A stretch of 64,000 bases of DNA. It comes from Paenibacillus sp. PL91. Its GTDB lineage: Bacteria; Bacillota; Bacilli; Paenibacillales; Paenibacillaceae. The translations under genes were made by a program, and so were the position numbers. Of the stretch, positions 1 through 6,611 are shown piece after piece; the first letter of the stretch is position 1; the number at the start of each line of letters is the position of its first letter. The DNA lies in assembly GCF_012935325.2 (NCBI RefSeq), contig NZ_JABBYG020000011.1, forward strand, positions 62,001 to 126,000, given 5' to 3'. The notes below the pieces were generated by a model that saw only the letters and a list, made by a program, of their open reading frames with translations, did not search any database and had not been told where the DNA came from.

Positions 1-404
1 ACGATCGAAAAGTGGCTCGGCAGTTCGATATCGGCTGCGTCCGGGATTGCGATGCGGAACCGCTCCGGCTCCGCATCGAGCTGCACCGCAGATGCTGCCC
101 GGATTAAGTAGGCCGGGTGAACGGGGACAGGGGAATCACTGTGGAACGTGAAATGAACGCTGTAATATTCGGTCGCCTTCGTCGTCGCGAGCAAATGGGC
201 GCCGCTTGGTCCAAACAACACGCCTTCGCCTGGCGAGATACGGTATTTGCTCGGTCCCAAATGCAGAACGCCTTCACCGGAAATGACATAAAAAAACTGC
301 CAGTCAGGGATGAATCGCGGGCCCCACTGCACGTTCGGATTGGCGACGTCACGGCTGGCAAAATTCACCGCGGGGCTGCAGTTAAACAACGACCCCAGAT
401 GCAT
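1..404 (-). CDS. AraC-type transcriptional regulator, N-terminal part (runs off window)
   Basis: Reading the minus strand from an ATG at 404 gives 134 uninterrupted codons to the window edge. An AGGAGG sits 10 nt upstream (complement of 415-420). The protein begins MHLGSLFNCSPAVNFASRD and continues with an AraC-binding-like cupin: WQFFYVISGEGVLHLG, then SPGEGVLFGPSGAHLL, then EYYSVHFTFH. This is the ligand-binding half of an AraC/XylS activator; the DNA-binding HTH would lie outside the window. It is transcribed divergently from the PhyH-type dioxygenase at 544, which suggests it controls that gene. The cupin call is from pattern; the effector is unknown. Confidence 0.8.
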   Translation of the reverse strand, partial: MHLGSLFNCSPAVNFASRDVANPNVQWGPRFIPDWQFFYVISGEGVLHLGPSKYRISPGEGVLFGPSGAHLLATTKATEYYSVHFTFHSDSPVPVHPAYLIRAASAVQLDAEPERFRIAIPDAADIELPSHFSI

Positions 405-487
405 ACGGATCAGGCCTCCTATGTTTAAAATCTTGAAAAAACGTAAATCTCTCCGTTGTTTGTCTAAATACGACCCATTGCTCCTAA

Positions 488-508
488 TGTATATTTAAAG
501 CGTATACA
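488..508. promoter_or_regulatory. Inverted repeat in the AraC/PhyH divergent promoter region
   Basis: TGTATA (488-493) and TATACA (503-508) form a perfect 6-bp inverted repeat with a 9-nt spacer. It lies between the divergent starts at 404 and 544, about 36 bp before the dioxygenase start. It could be an operator for the neighbouring AraC-type regulator or part of a promoter; short AT-rich palindromes also arise by chance. Confidence 0.35.
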
Positions 509-543
509 AAATCAACTTCATTTAAATGGAGGTGCGTCGGGCC

Positions 544-1383
544 ATGTTAACGAAAGCGCAAGTGAATCAGTTCGAGCAGGACGGTTTTCTTAAAGGGGAT
601 GTGATATTAAGCGATGAAGAGGTAGAGGTGCTCCGCCGCGAGCTGCAGGATGTCATGGAAGGGAAGACAGTCAACAAGCCGGTTATGAATCATAACATGC
701 TGGACTCCGGGTCGCTCTACGACAATATGAAAATGACGGTCAGCGAGCGCGTCGTGCAAATCGTAAACATCTGGATGGCGAGCGACGTCTATTTCAAGCA
801 TGCGTCGAACCATCGGATTTGCGAGGAGATCGCCCAGCTTTCCGGCACCGATACCGTACGAATCTGGCACGACCAGATCCAATACAAGCCCCCGGTATCC
901 GGAGGGCCAACCGGCTGGCACCAAGACCATCCTCTGTGGCCAATCATACAACCAGCCGATCTCGTCAGTGCATGGGTGGCGCTTGACGATGCAGTAATCG
1001 AGAACGGCTGTATGTGGATGGTTCCCGGCAGCCATAAGTGGGGTAACCATCAGAAATATTTGGCCAGTGACAAAAACTTCATGCCGTACCATAAGCAGCC
1101 CGAGTTGCTGCCGGAAGGCGCCGACGTGAAGGCTGTTCCATTCGAGATCAAGAAGGGGCAAGTCGGCTACCACCACTGCATGACTTGGCACGGCAGCCCG
1201 CATAACCGTTCCGAAATGCATCGTCGGGCAATTGCGGTCCACTACATGCCTGGTCATACCAGATACGAACCGTCTGAGAATCATCCGATGCACGATTATG
1301 TGAACGTGAAGGCTGGTGAAATTCTTCAGGGCGACCATTTCCCAGTCGTGTACACGTCGAAGCCGGCGATCGAAAGCGCTTGA
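544..1383 (+). CDS. Phytanoyl-CoA dioxygenase (PhyH) family protein
   Basis: This 279-residue protein is a probable Fe(II)/2-oxoglutarate-dependent oxygenase of the PhyH family. The iron-binding H-x-D is seen in GWHQDHPLWP, and the distal histidine plus the Arg that holds 2-oxoglutarate fit HHCMTWHGSPHNRS. The length is normal for bacterial PhyH proteins. An in-frame ATG exists at 526, but GGAGGT at 528-533 lies inside that extension and is correctly spaced for the ATG at 544, so 544 is used. The substrate cannot be told from sequence. PhyH genes beside AraC regulators in this group often sit in sugar-utilisation loci, which is the only hint here. Confidence 0.85.
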   Translation: MLTKAQVNQFEQDGFLKGDVILSDEEVEVLRRELQDVMEGKTVNKPVMNHNMLDSGSLYDNMKMTVSERVVQIVNIWMASDVYFKHASNHRICEEIAQLSGTDTVRIWHDQIQYKPPVSGGPTGWHQDHPLWPIIQPADLVSAWVALDDAVIENGCMWMVPGSHKWGNHQKYLASDKNFMPYHKQPELLPEGADVKAVPFEIKKGQVGYHHCMTWHGSPHNRSEMHRRAIAVHYMPGHTRYEPSENHPMHDYVNVKAGEILQGDHFPVVYTSKPAIESA

Positions 1384-1497
1384 TTACAAGCGCCTAGCAT
1401 GCCTAGATCCTGCGACATGAATAAAGCTGTCGTTTGGACAGCGGTTTCGTCCCGGGACCGCTCTAACCACCTGCCTGATTGATTCCCTTTTGCGCAA

Positions 1498-1526
1498 CGA
1501 GGCTGCCGTTTTATCCGGCAGCCTCG
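1498..1526. terminator. Strong hairpin downstream of the PhyH gene
   Basis: CGAGGCTGCCG (1498-1508) and CGGCAGCCTCG (1516-1526) form a perfect 11-bp stem with a 7-nt TTTTATC loop. No clear U-tract follows on either strand, so it may be a weak terminator or an mRNA 3'-end stabiliser. The rest of 1384-1775 is AT-rich and holds no convincing gene. Confidence 0.5.
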
Positions 1527-1775
1527 TCCTCATGATTTTAAAGTTTTAGCCCAAAATCACTCCGCTTTAATCCAATTTAGTTTTTATTGAACTACCATTT
1601 ACCTAAAGAAAACCATGAACCTCCATTATTTTCATTATACCCCTCAAAAAGAAAGACATCGGGGTTTAGGGATATACGGCAATCTCGCGAATATACATGA
1701 AACTATATGTGCTCGATAACGCCTTATTTTGGACGAGCGGGCATCCATTATATTTTTGCGGGAAGGGTCTGAATA

Positions 1776-2558
1776 ATGGGAATGCTATTCGCGGTCATCG
1801 GTTTTCTAATTATTGATTCATTCTTTCATTTAATTCCGAAATTATTTTCGCTAGATATCGTCTCTTGGCTAGCGTATGCTTGCATACTCTTTATCCTGGT
1901 TCATCATGTAGCCAAGCTGACTGGTCTAGGCGGGATGGGTGATTTAGGCGTAAAAGCCCATTTTGGCTGGAAAAGAAACCTGCGAATCGGTTTTTTAATT
2001 AGCTCTGGCATTTGGATAGCCATGTATGTGCTCTTGTGGGGCTTTGCGGATTTTCAGGTCGTGGGCGTTAAGAAAGCGCCGGAAGCTATTCTTTTGTTCA
2101 TCGAAATCCTTGGCGTTATGCTTCTTAGCTCGCTTATGAATAATCTTATTGTGACCGGTTATGTATTTGCTCACCTTAAGGGTAAAATACGGAATGGTAG
2201 TTTGCTGCTCATATCTGCAATTATTTTTGCAATGGATGATGTGTGGTTAGTAGGCTTCAGCCTATCGAACGCTCTTTTTTCGTTAGTGCTGGGCCTATCC
2301 CTTGGCTATGTGCTTTTAAAAACGGGTTCGATTTGGATGGGTACAGGCATACATATGGGTCTCGGCGTAATGTACAGCTTGGTTAACGGAGTTCCGGGGA
2401 GTGAAGCTGCCAAAGGCTTGCTGATTACCGCAGCTGGTGAGAACGCCTTGTTTGCGTATGAGCATGTCTATACTTTTGCGGCTACCGCAATGCTGTTAGT
2501 TATTCTGATTATATATCCTCGGTTGAAGCTGAATTCGGCCCATACATACAAGTATTAA
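1776..2558 (+). CDS. CPBP-like multi-pass membrane protein with lost catalytic residues
   Basis: A 260-residue, very hydrophobic protein with about seven or eight membrane segments. The second half has the layout of the CPBP (CAAX protease/bacteriocin-processing, ABI) family, with a membrane segment running into GYVFAHLKGK and, near the C-terminus, TGSIWMGTGIHMGLGVMYS. The hallmark EExxxR motif is replaced by MNNLIVTGY (EE to NN, Arg to Thr), and FxxxH appears as FAMDD. If the family assignment is right this is probably a non-proteolytic paralogue. A GGAAGG sequence precedes the ATG. It stands alone between the PhyH gene and the hisS leader. Confidence 0.55.
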   Translation: MGMLFAVIGFLIIDSFFHLIPKLFSLDIVSWLAYACILFILVHHVAKLTGLGGMGDLGVKAHFGWKRNLRIGFLISSGIWIAMYVLLWGFADFQVVGVKKAPEAILLFIEILGVMLLSSLMNNLIVTGYVFAHLKGKIRNGSLLLISAIIFAMDDVWLVGFSLSNALFSLVLGLSLGYVLLKTGSIWMGTGIHMGLGVMYSLVNGVPGSEAAKGLLITAAGENALFAYEHVYTFAATAMLLVILIIYPRLKLNSAHTYKY

Positions 2559-2614
2559 ATACAGCAAAGGATGGCGGCAGACGAGAGATTGTGAGGCGCG
2601 TTGTGAAAATAAAG

Positions 2615-2643
2615 TTGCGCCGCATGCTTCGATTCGCTATAAT
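2615..2643 (+). promoter_or_regulatory. SigA-type promoter of the hisS leader
   Basis: TTGCGC (2615-2620) and a perfect TATAAT (2638-2643) are separated by exactly 17 nt. Transcription would start near 2650, giving a leader of about 200 nt before hisS that contains the T-box-like element and terminator described separately. Confidence 0.7.
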
Positions 2644-2740
2644 CACTATAATTCAGTCGAAGGGATTGGGTATCATGTACAAATTCCAATTGAATCAGCT
2701 TCATCACTTCACCAAGCGTTAGCACACCTGATCAACATTC

Positions 2741-2773
2741 AGGGTGGGCTAGCGCTTCTCGCGTTGGCCTCCC
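2741..2773 (+). promoter_or_regulatory. T-box-like antiterminator element in the hisS leader
   Basis: AGGGTGGGCTAGCG (2741-2754) matches the T-box consensus AGGGUGGNACCGCG except that ACC is CTA. AGGG can pair with CCCT (2770-2773) and GCG with CGC (2760-2762), leaving a 7-nt UGGGCUA bulge as in T-box antiterminators. The variable base is G, so UGGG would pair with the CCCA end expected for tRNA-His (discriminator C73). Cautions: the upstream region to the predicted start is only about 90 nt, too short for a classical Stem I; and the same bases can form a longer competing hairpin without the free bulge. Confidence 0.45.
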
Positions 2774-2787
2774 TGCAGCATACGATG

Positions 2788-2821
2788 CGCGCAGGACCAA
2801 GAGGTCCTGCGCGTTTTTTTT
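2788..2821 (+). terminator. hisS: Intrinsic terminator in the hisS leader (attenuator)
   Basis: CGCGCAGGACC (2788-2798) and GGTCCTGCGCG (2803-2813) form a perfect 11-bp stem with an AAGA loop, followed by eight T. It lies just before hisS and downstream of the hisS promoter, so it must be bypassed for expression. This fits transcription attenuation. Confidence 0.85.
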
Positions 2822-2853
2822 ATTCCAAATAAATGGAGAGAGGAATGATCGTG

Positions 2854-4155
2854 ATGCAAAATGTGAAGGGGACTTATGATTATTTTGGCAAAGAACAGCT
2901 GCTGCGGAGAAGGGTTCAAGATACCCTGCGCGATAAATTTGAGCTCTATGACTTCAATGAAATGGTGACGACTGAGCTGACCGAGCTCGACTTATTGACC
3001 TCTAAATATGCGGGCGGCGATGAAATTATAAAGGAAATGTACCAGTTGACGGATCAGCGCAAGCGACGATTAGGCTTACGGTATGACCTGACGATTCCAT
3101 TCGCGAAGGTGATCGCTTTAAATCCAAGCATTGATCTGCCCATAAAACGGTATGAGATCGGAAAGGTATTCCGAGACGGACCCGTTAAGCGCGGGAGGCT
3201 AAGGGAGTTTTTGCAATGCGATGTGGATGTTGTGGGGGTAAAAGGCCCGGAGGCTGAGGTGGAGCTGATGCAGCTGGCCATCGACGTGTTCCGGTCGCTT
3301 GCGATCAAGGTTCAGCTGAAGTGGAATAATAGACGGTTTCTTGGCGAGGTTATGGCTGCAATCGGCGTGCCCGCAAGCGAATCGCTGTCGGTCATGCTGA
3401 CACTCGATAAGCTCGCAAAGGTCGGGGAAGCCGGCGTGAAGCTGGAGCTTGCTGAGAAAGGGCTCTCAGCCGAAGTAACGGACGCCGTCATGGAGCTGAT
3501 AGCCCTGCCAAATCCTTCGCTCGAGGAAATGATGGACAAATACGGCCTGCGGGGCAGCGCGGGGGCGCTGGAGGTGCTTACGGTAACCGATATGTTGCGC
3601 AAGCTTGGGCTGGAGCAGGACTGCGTATTCGATCCTTTTCTCTCGCGAGGGTTATCGTTCTATACGGGAACGGTCTACGAAATATTTGAAACGTCAAACG
3701 GCTTTGCTTCGAGCTTGGGCGGCGGCGGCCGGTATGACGCCATTATCGGACAGTTGGTCGGCAGGGAGGATGCCGAGTATAGCGCGGTTGGACTATCGTT
3801 TGGCATGGAGTCGATTATGGCGCTGCTTCAAAATCGTACAACGGAGGCTCCTTCCGCTTCCGTAATGCTCATACCCGTAGGCGTAACGGCTGCGGAGATG
3901 CTGCAAACGGCAGCCGAGCTGCGTGCCAGCGGTATTCGAGTGAAGCTGGATACGAGCGGCCGCAAGCTGAAAAATATCCTTGCATCGGTAGCAGGGAGCG
4001 GGATTCGATACGCGCTGCTGCTGGGTGAAACGGAGTGGAAGGCGGGATTGGTGCGCCTCAAGGATATGGATGAGCGGACCGAGCGGGAGTTAAGCCTGGA
4101 TGAAGCGATATATGTGTTAGAGAACATAAGCTGCCCCCTTTTATTCGCAAATTAA
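2854..4155 (+). CDS. hisS: Histidine--tRNA ligase
   Basis: A 433-residue class II synthetase that charges tRNA-His in the cytoplasm. Visible signatures are GLRYDLTIPFAKV (about 74-86), motif 2 around KRYEIGKVFRDGP (99-111) with FLQCDVD, the histidine-specific LSRGLSFYTGTVYEIF and the GGGGRYD loop. The C-terminal part (VMLIPVGVTAAEML onward) is the HisRS anticodon-binding fold, which the regulatory paralogue HisZ lacks, so a true ligase is favoured. Upstream in-frame ATGs exist at 2833 and 2845, but GGAGAGAGG (2835-2843) fits the ATG at 2854 and the protein then starts MQNVKGTYDY as in relatives. Expression is probably set by the T-box-like leader. Confidence 0.9.
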   Translation: MQNVKGTYDYFGKEQLLRRRVQDTLRDKFELYDFNEMVTTELTELDLLTSKYAGGDEIIKEMYQLTDQRKRRLGLRYDLTIPFAKVIALNPSIDLPIKRYEIGKVFRDGPVKRGRLREFLQCDVDVVGVKGPEAEVELMQLAIDVFRSLAIKVQLKWNNRRFLGEVMAAIGVPASESLSVMLTLDKLAKVGEAGVKLELAEKGLSAEVTDAVMELIALPNPSLEEMMDKYGLRGSAGALEVLTVTDMLRKLGLEQDCVFDPFLSRGLSFYTGTVYEIFETSNGFASSLGGGGRYDAIIGQLVGREDAEYSAVGLSFGMESIMALLQNRTTEAPSASVMLIPVGVTAAEMLQTAAELRASGIRVKLDTSGRKLKNILASVAGSGIRYALLLGETEWKAGLVRLKDMDERTERELSLDEAIYVLENISCPLLFAN

Positions 4156-4162
4156 TGATAAA

Positions 4163-4209
4163 ACAGCGGCCATTTCGAACAGGAGCATTCGGTTTGGAAT
4201 GGCTGCTGT
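4163..4209. terminator. Hairpin just after hisS
   Basis: ACAGCGGCCATTTC (4163-4176) pairs with GAATGGCTGCTGT (4197-4209) over about 12 bp, with one G-U. No U-tract follows, so this is more likely an mRNA 3'-end structure than an efficient terminator. Confidence 0.4.
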
Positions 4210-4305
4210 GGCTTGTGAGCATCAATAGATTTTATCTAGCAGGGGAGCATATCGAAGGTGAGATTGCTTCCCGAAAAATAGGACAAGCAGACAGCAAACC
4301 CAATA

Positions 4306-4334
4306 TTGACAGCGTTTTCACGCTAGCATATACT
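4306..4334 (+). promoter_or_regulatory. Near-consensus SigA promoter of the alpha/beta hydrolase gene
   Basis: TTGACA (4306-4311) and TATACT (4329-4334) are 17 nt apart. The start of transcription is expected near 4341, giving a leader of about 118 nt that includes the terminator at 4367-4424. Confidence 0.75.
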
Positions 4335-4366
4335 GGGAACAAGTTAATAATGTGACGGAGACATGG

Positions 4367-4424
4367 AGATTCACAACAATTGCTTATCCTAATTTGGGTT
4401 TGCTTTTGATGTGAATCTTTTTTT
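4367..4424 (+). terminator. Leader terminator upstream of the alpha/beta hydrolase
   Basis: AGATTCACA (4367-4375) and TGTGAATCT (4410-4418) form a 9-bp stem with a long 34-nt loop, followed by a run of seven T. It lies between the consensus promoter at 4306 and the gene start at 4459, so it may act as an attenuator; it could also end hisS transcripts. Confidence 0.6.
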
Positions 4425-4458
4425 GGTCCCCACAAACCAATGGGAGGTCGTTATTAGG

Positions 4459-6366
4459 ATGAAACATTTCTTCTCTAGGCCTATCTCGATTATTGTCGCG
4501 CTTGTGGTTGTGCTTATCGGCAGTTTGATTGCGAGCAATGTGCAAACAAGCGGCGGCAAGGTGAATGTGTCGGACGTGAGGTTTGTAGGTGATGGTGGCA
4601 ATAGGCTAAGCGGCTTGCTCTATACACCTTCAGACATGGATCCGAACAAGGCACATCCCGCCGTGCTTACAATGCACGGATACATTAACTCCCGTGAAGT
4701 TCAGGACCCTTTCAACATTGAATTTGCGCGCAGAGGCTACGTGGTGCTTTCCATGGATATGGAGGGCCATGGCTATTCCAAGCAATCTCCGCTTGACCCA
4801 ACCATGAGGGGTTCGCTGGCTGGTCTGAGCTACCTAAGAAATTTAGCCTTCGTCGATAAAGAGAAGATTGCTTTGGAAGGCCACTCCATGGGCGGCTGGT
4901 CACTGCTGGCTGCAGCAACCGCGAAGCCGGAGTGGGTGCATACCCTTATTCAAGAAGGCTCTTCAACCGAGACATTCGGCTCCGGTGAGGTGACTGCGGA
5001 AACGCCATTCAATTATGCGATTGTGTTCAGCAAATACGATGAGTTTGCCCCGCTTATGTGGGAAGTGCCGAAGGCATCCCAAATCGTAGGTACCGACAAG
5101 CTGAAGAAAGTGTTCGGTACGACAGAAGCTGTAGTTCCAGGCAAGCTGTATGGCTCCTTTGAAAATAAATCGGCACGCATGCTTTATATCCCCAATGTCA
5201 TTCATCCCGCTGACCATTGGTCGACTGCGGCAGTGGGGAACGCTGTCGATTTCCTTCAACAAGCGATGCCTGCTCCAAATCCTGTTGATCACAGCGATCA
5301 AACCTGGCGCATGAAGGAATATGGCACATTGCTCGCGTTGATCGGCGCATTTATGCTGCTGTTTTCCGTAGCGGGAAATTTGCTGAGAACGAGCTATTTC
5401 CGCAAAATAACCCAGCCTTTGCCTGAGCCGCATGGCGTTCGTCCGGGAGCAGGCTGGATGCTCGGCGCATTGATCGCCACGGCGATTCCTGCACTGACCT
5501 TCTTCAAATTTCAAGAATGGGGCAGCAAGTGGATGCCGGCAGGCGGTTTCTGGTCGCAATCGCTCACGAATGGCTTCGTGATCTGGATTCTCTTCAATGC
5601 GGCGATCACCGTCATCTTGTTTGGGCTGTGGCATCGATTCATGAATCAAAAGCTGGGAGCTTCATTACGCCACTACGGCGTGACCAATCAAGCAGGTTCC
5701 TTCGGAATGGATATCGGAGCGACGGGCAGAGCTCTGGCGCTTGCCATTCTCTCTGTTGGAAGCGTGTATGTAACGACTGCTGCGGCAGGTGCGTTGTTCC
5801 ACATCGATTTCAGGATATGGGTTATGGGGCTGAAGGTCATGAGCGTAGACCAGCTGTTCCTAATGCTGAAATATGCCCTTCCGTTCCTCGCATTCTTCCT
5901 TGCTAATGGGCTGCTGCTGCATGGCCAATTCAGGCTGCGGGAGAGCAGCACGGAAACCAAAACAGCATGGAAATGGTTTCTTTCAAATGCGATGATCAAT
6001 ACCGTTGGCATCATCATCCTCATTCTCATCCAATACGTCACGATGTTCACGACAGAAGAAATCTTCTGGAAATCGCAAGCGCTGCTTGGCATTGTAGCCT
6101 TTCAGTTCGTTCCGGTAAACATCGTCATGGCGCTGGTATCGACATACTTCTTCCGCAAAACCGGTACGATCTATGCTGGCGCGTTCGCCAATACACTCTT
6201 AATCACTTGGTATATCGTCGCAGGGCAAGCCATTCAATTCGCCGGTCAGCCAGCTTCGAACACGACAGCGATTGTCATATTCGCTCTATCAGCCCTTTTC
6301 GTGGCAGCTGTGTTGTTTCGGAGAAGCGGCAAATCCGTAAGCAAAGAAAAGAATGCGTCTGCTTAA
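4459..6366 (+). CDS. Membrane-anchored alpha/beta hydrolase with C-terminal multi-pass domain
   Basis: A 635-residue protein in three parts. Residues about 8-28 form a single N-terminal membrane anchor. Residues about 35-285 are an extracytoplasmic alpha/beta hydrolase with the LTMHGY oxyanion strand, the nucleophile elbow EGHSMGGWS and a late HPADHW that may hold the catalytic His. The remaining half contains about nine membrane segments. GGGAGGT at 4442-4448 fits the ATG at 4459; the in-frame ATG at 4411 lies inside the leader terminator and is rejected. The substrate is unknown; fusion of a secreted hydrolase to a polytopic domain suggests action on a membrane or wall component. Confidence 0.7.
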   Translation: MKHFFSRPISIIVALVVVLIGSLIASNVQTSGGKVNVSDVRFVGDGGNRLSGLLYTPSDMDPNKAHPAVLTMHGYINSREVQDPFNIEFARRGYVVLSMDMEGHGYSKQSPLDPTMRGSLAGLSYLRNLAFVDKEKIALEGHSMGGWSLLAAATAKPEWVHTLIQEGSSTETFGSGEVTAETPFNYAIVFSKYDEFAPLMWEVPKASQIVGTDKLKKVFGTTEAVVPGKLYGSFENKSARMLYIPNVIHPADHWSTAAVGNAVDFLQQAMPAPNPVDHSDQTWRMKEYGTLLALIGAFMLLFSVAGNLLRTSYFRKITQPLPEPHGVRPGAGWMLGALIATAIPALTFFKFQEWGSKWMPAGGFWSQSLTNGFVIWILFNAAITVILFGLWHRFMNQKLGASLRHYGVTNQAGSFGMDIGATGRALALAILSVGSVYVTTAAAGALFHIDFRIWVMGLKVMSVDQLFLMLKYALPFLAFFLANGLLLHGQFRLRESSTETKTAWKWFLSNAMINTVGIIILILIQYVTMFTTEEIFWKSQALLGIVAFQFVPVNIVMALVSTYFFRKTGTIYAGAFANTLLITWYIVAGQAIQFAGQPASNTTAIVIFALSALFVAAVLFRRSGKSVSKEKNASA

Positions 6367-6411
6367 CAAAAGCCGTATCCCTTTTGCTTCCCAATACGAA
6401 TTATGCTAAAT

Positions 6412-6457
6412 AAGAGGCAGCCTCTAAAGGTCCTAGACCTATAGGGGCTGCCTCTTT
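6412..6457 (+). terminator. Terminator after the alpha/beta hydrolase
   Basis: AAGAGGCAGCCTCTA and TAGGGGCTGCCTCTT form a 15-bp stem with one G-U, enclosing a small inner AGGTC/GACCT hairpin, and it ends in TTT. Confidence 0.75.
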
Positions 6458-6546
6458 GTATGATCAGGTCAACATAGGCAAAAAAAACACAATGACCCCT
6501 AAAGCTACACACTCACCTACGGGAAGGCTGCAGTGATATATTTGTT

Positions 6547-6560
6547 TGGAAGCGCTTACT
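6547..6560 (+). promoter_or_regulatory. cre-like site (CcpA) upstream of the pectin-degradation gene
   Basis: TGGAAGCGCTTACT matches the Gram-positive cre consensus TGWAANCGNTNWCA at all but two positions and keeps the central AAGCGCTT. It lies 52 bp before the start at 6612, suggesting carbon catabolite repression of this polysaccharide-degrading protein. Confidence 0.5.
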
Positions 6561-6611
6561 AAATTGATTGATTTTAAAAAGCGCGAAAAAGGAAAGGGGA
6601 GAATTCCTATC

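Noticed and set aside
607..1338. 243-codon open frame on the minus strand opposite the PhyH gene
   Set aside because: It is a composition shadow: the plus-strand protein has the full PhyH metal-site motifs and a good ribosome binding site, the antisense frame has neither.
4155..4355. 66-codon frame directly after hisS
   Set aside because: No ribosome binding site, no recognisable domain, and it overlaps a hairpin and the promoter of the next gene.
4963..5649. 228-codon minus-strand frame inside the alpha/beta hydrolase
   Set aside because: Charged, low-complexity translation without motifs; the plus frame shows GHSMGG and membrane helices.
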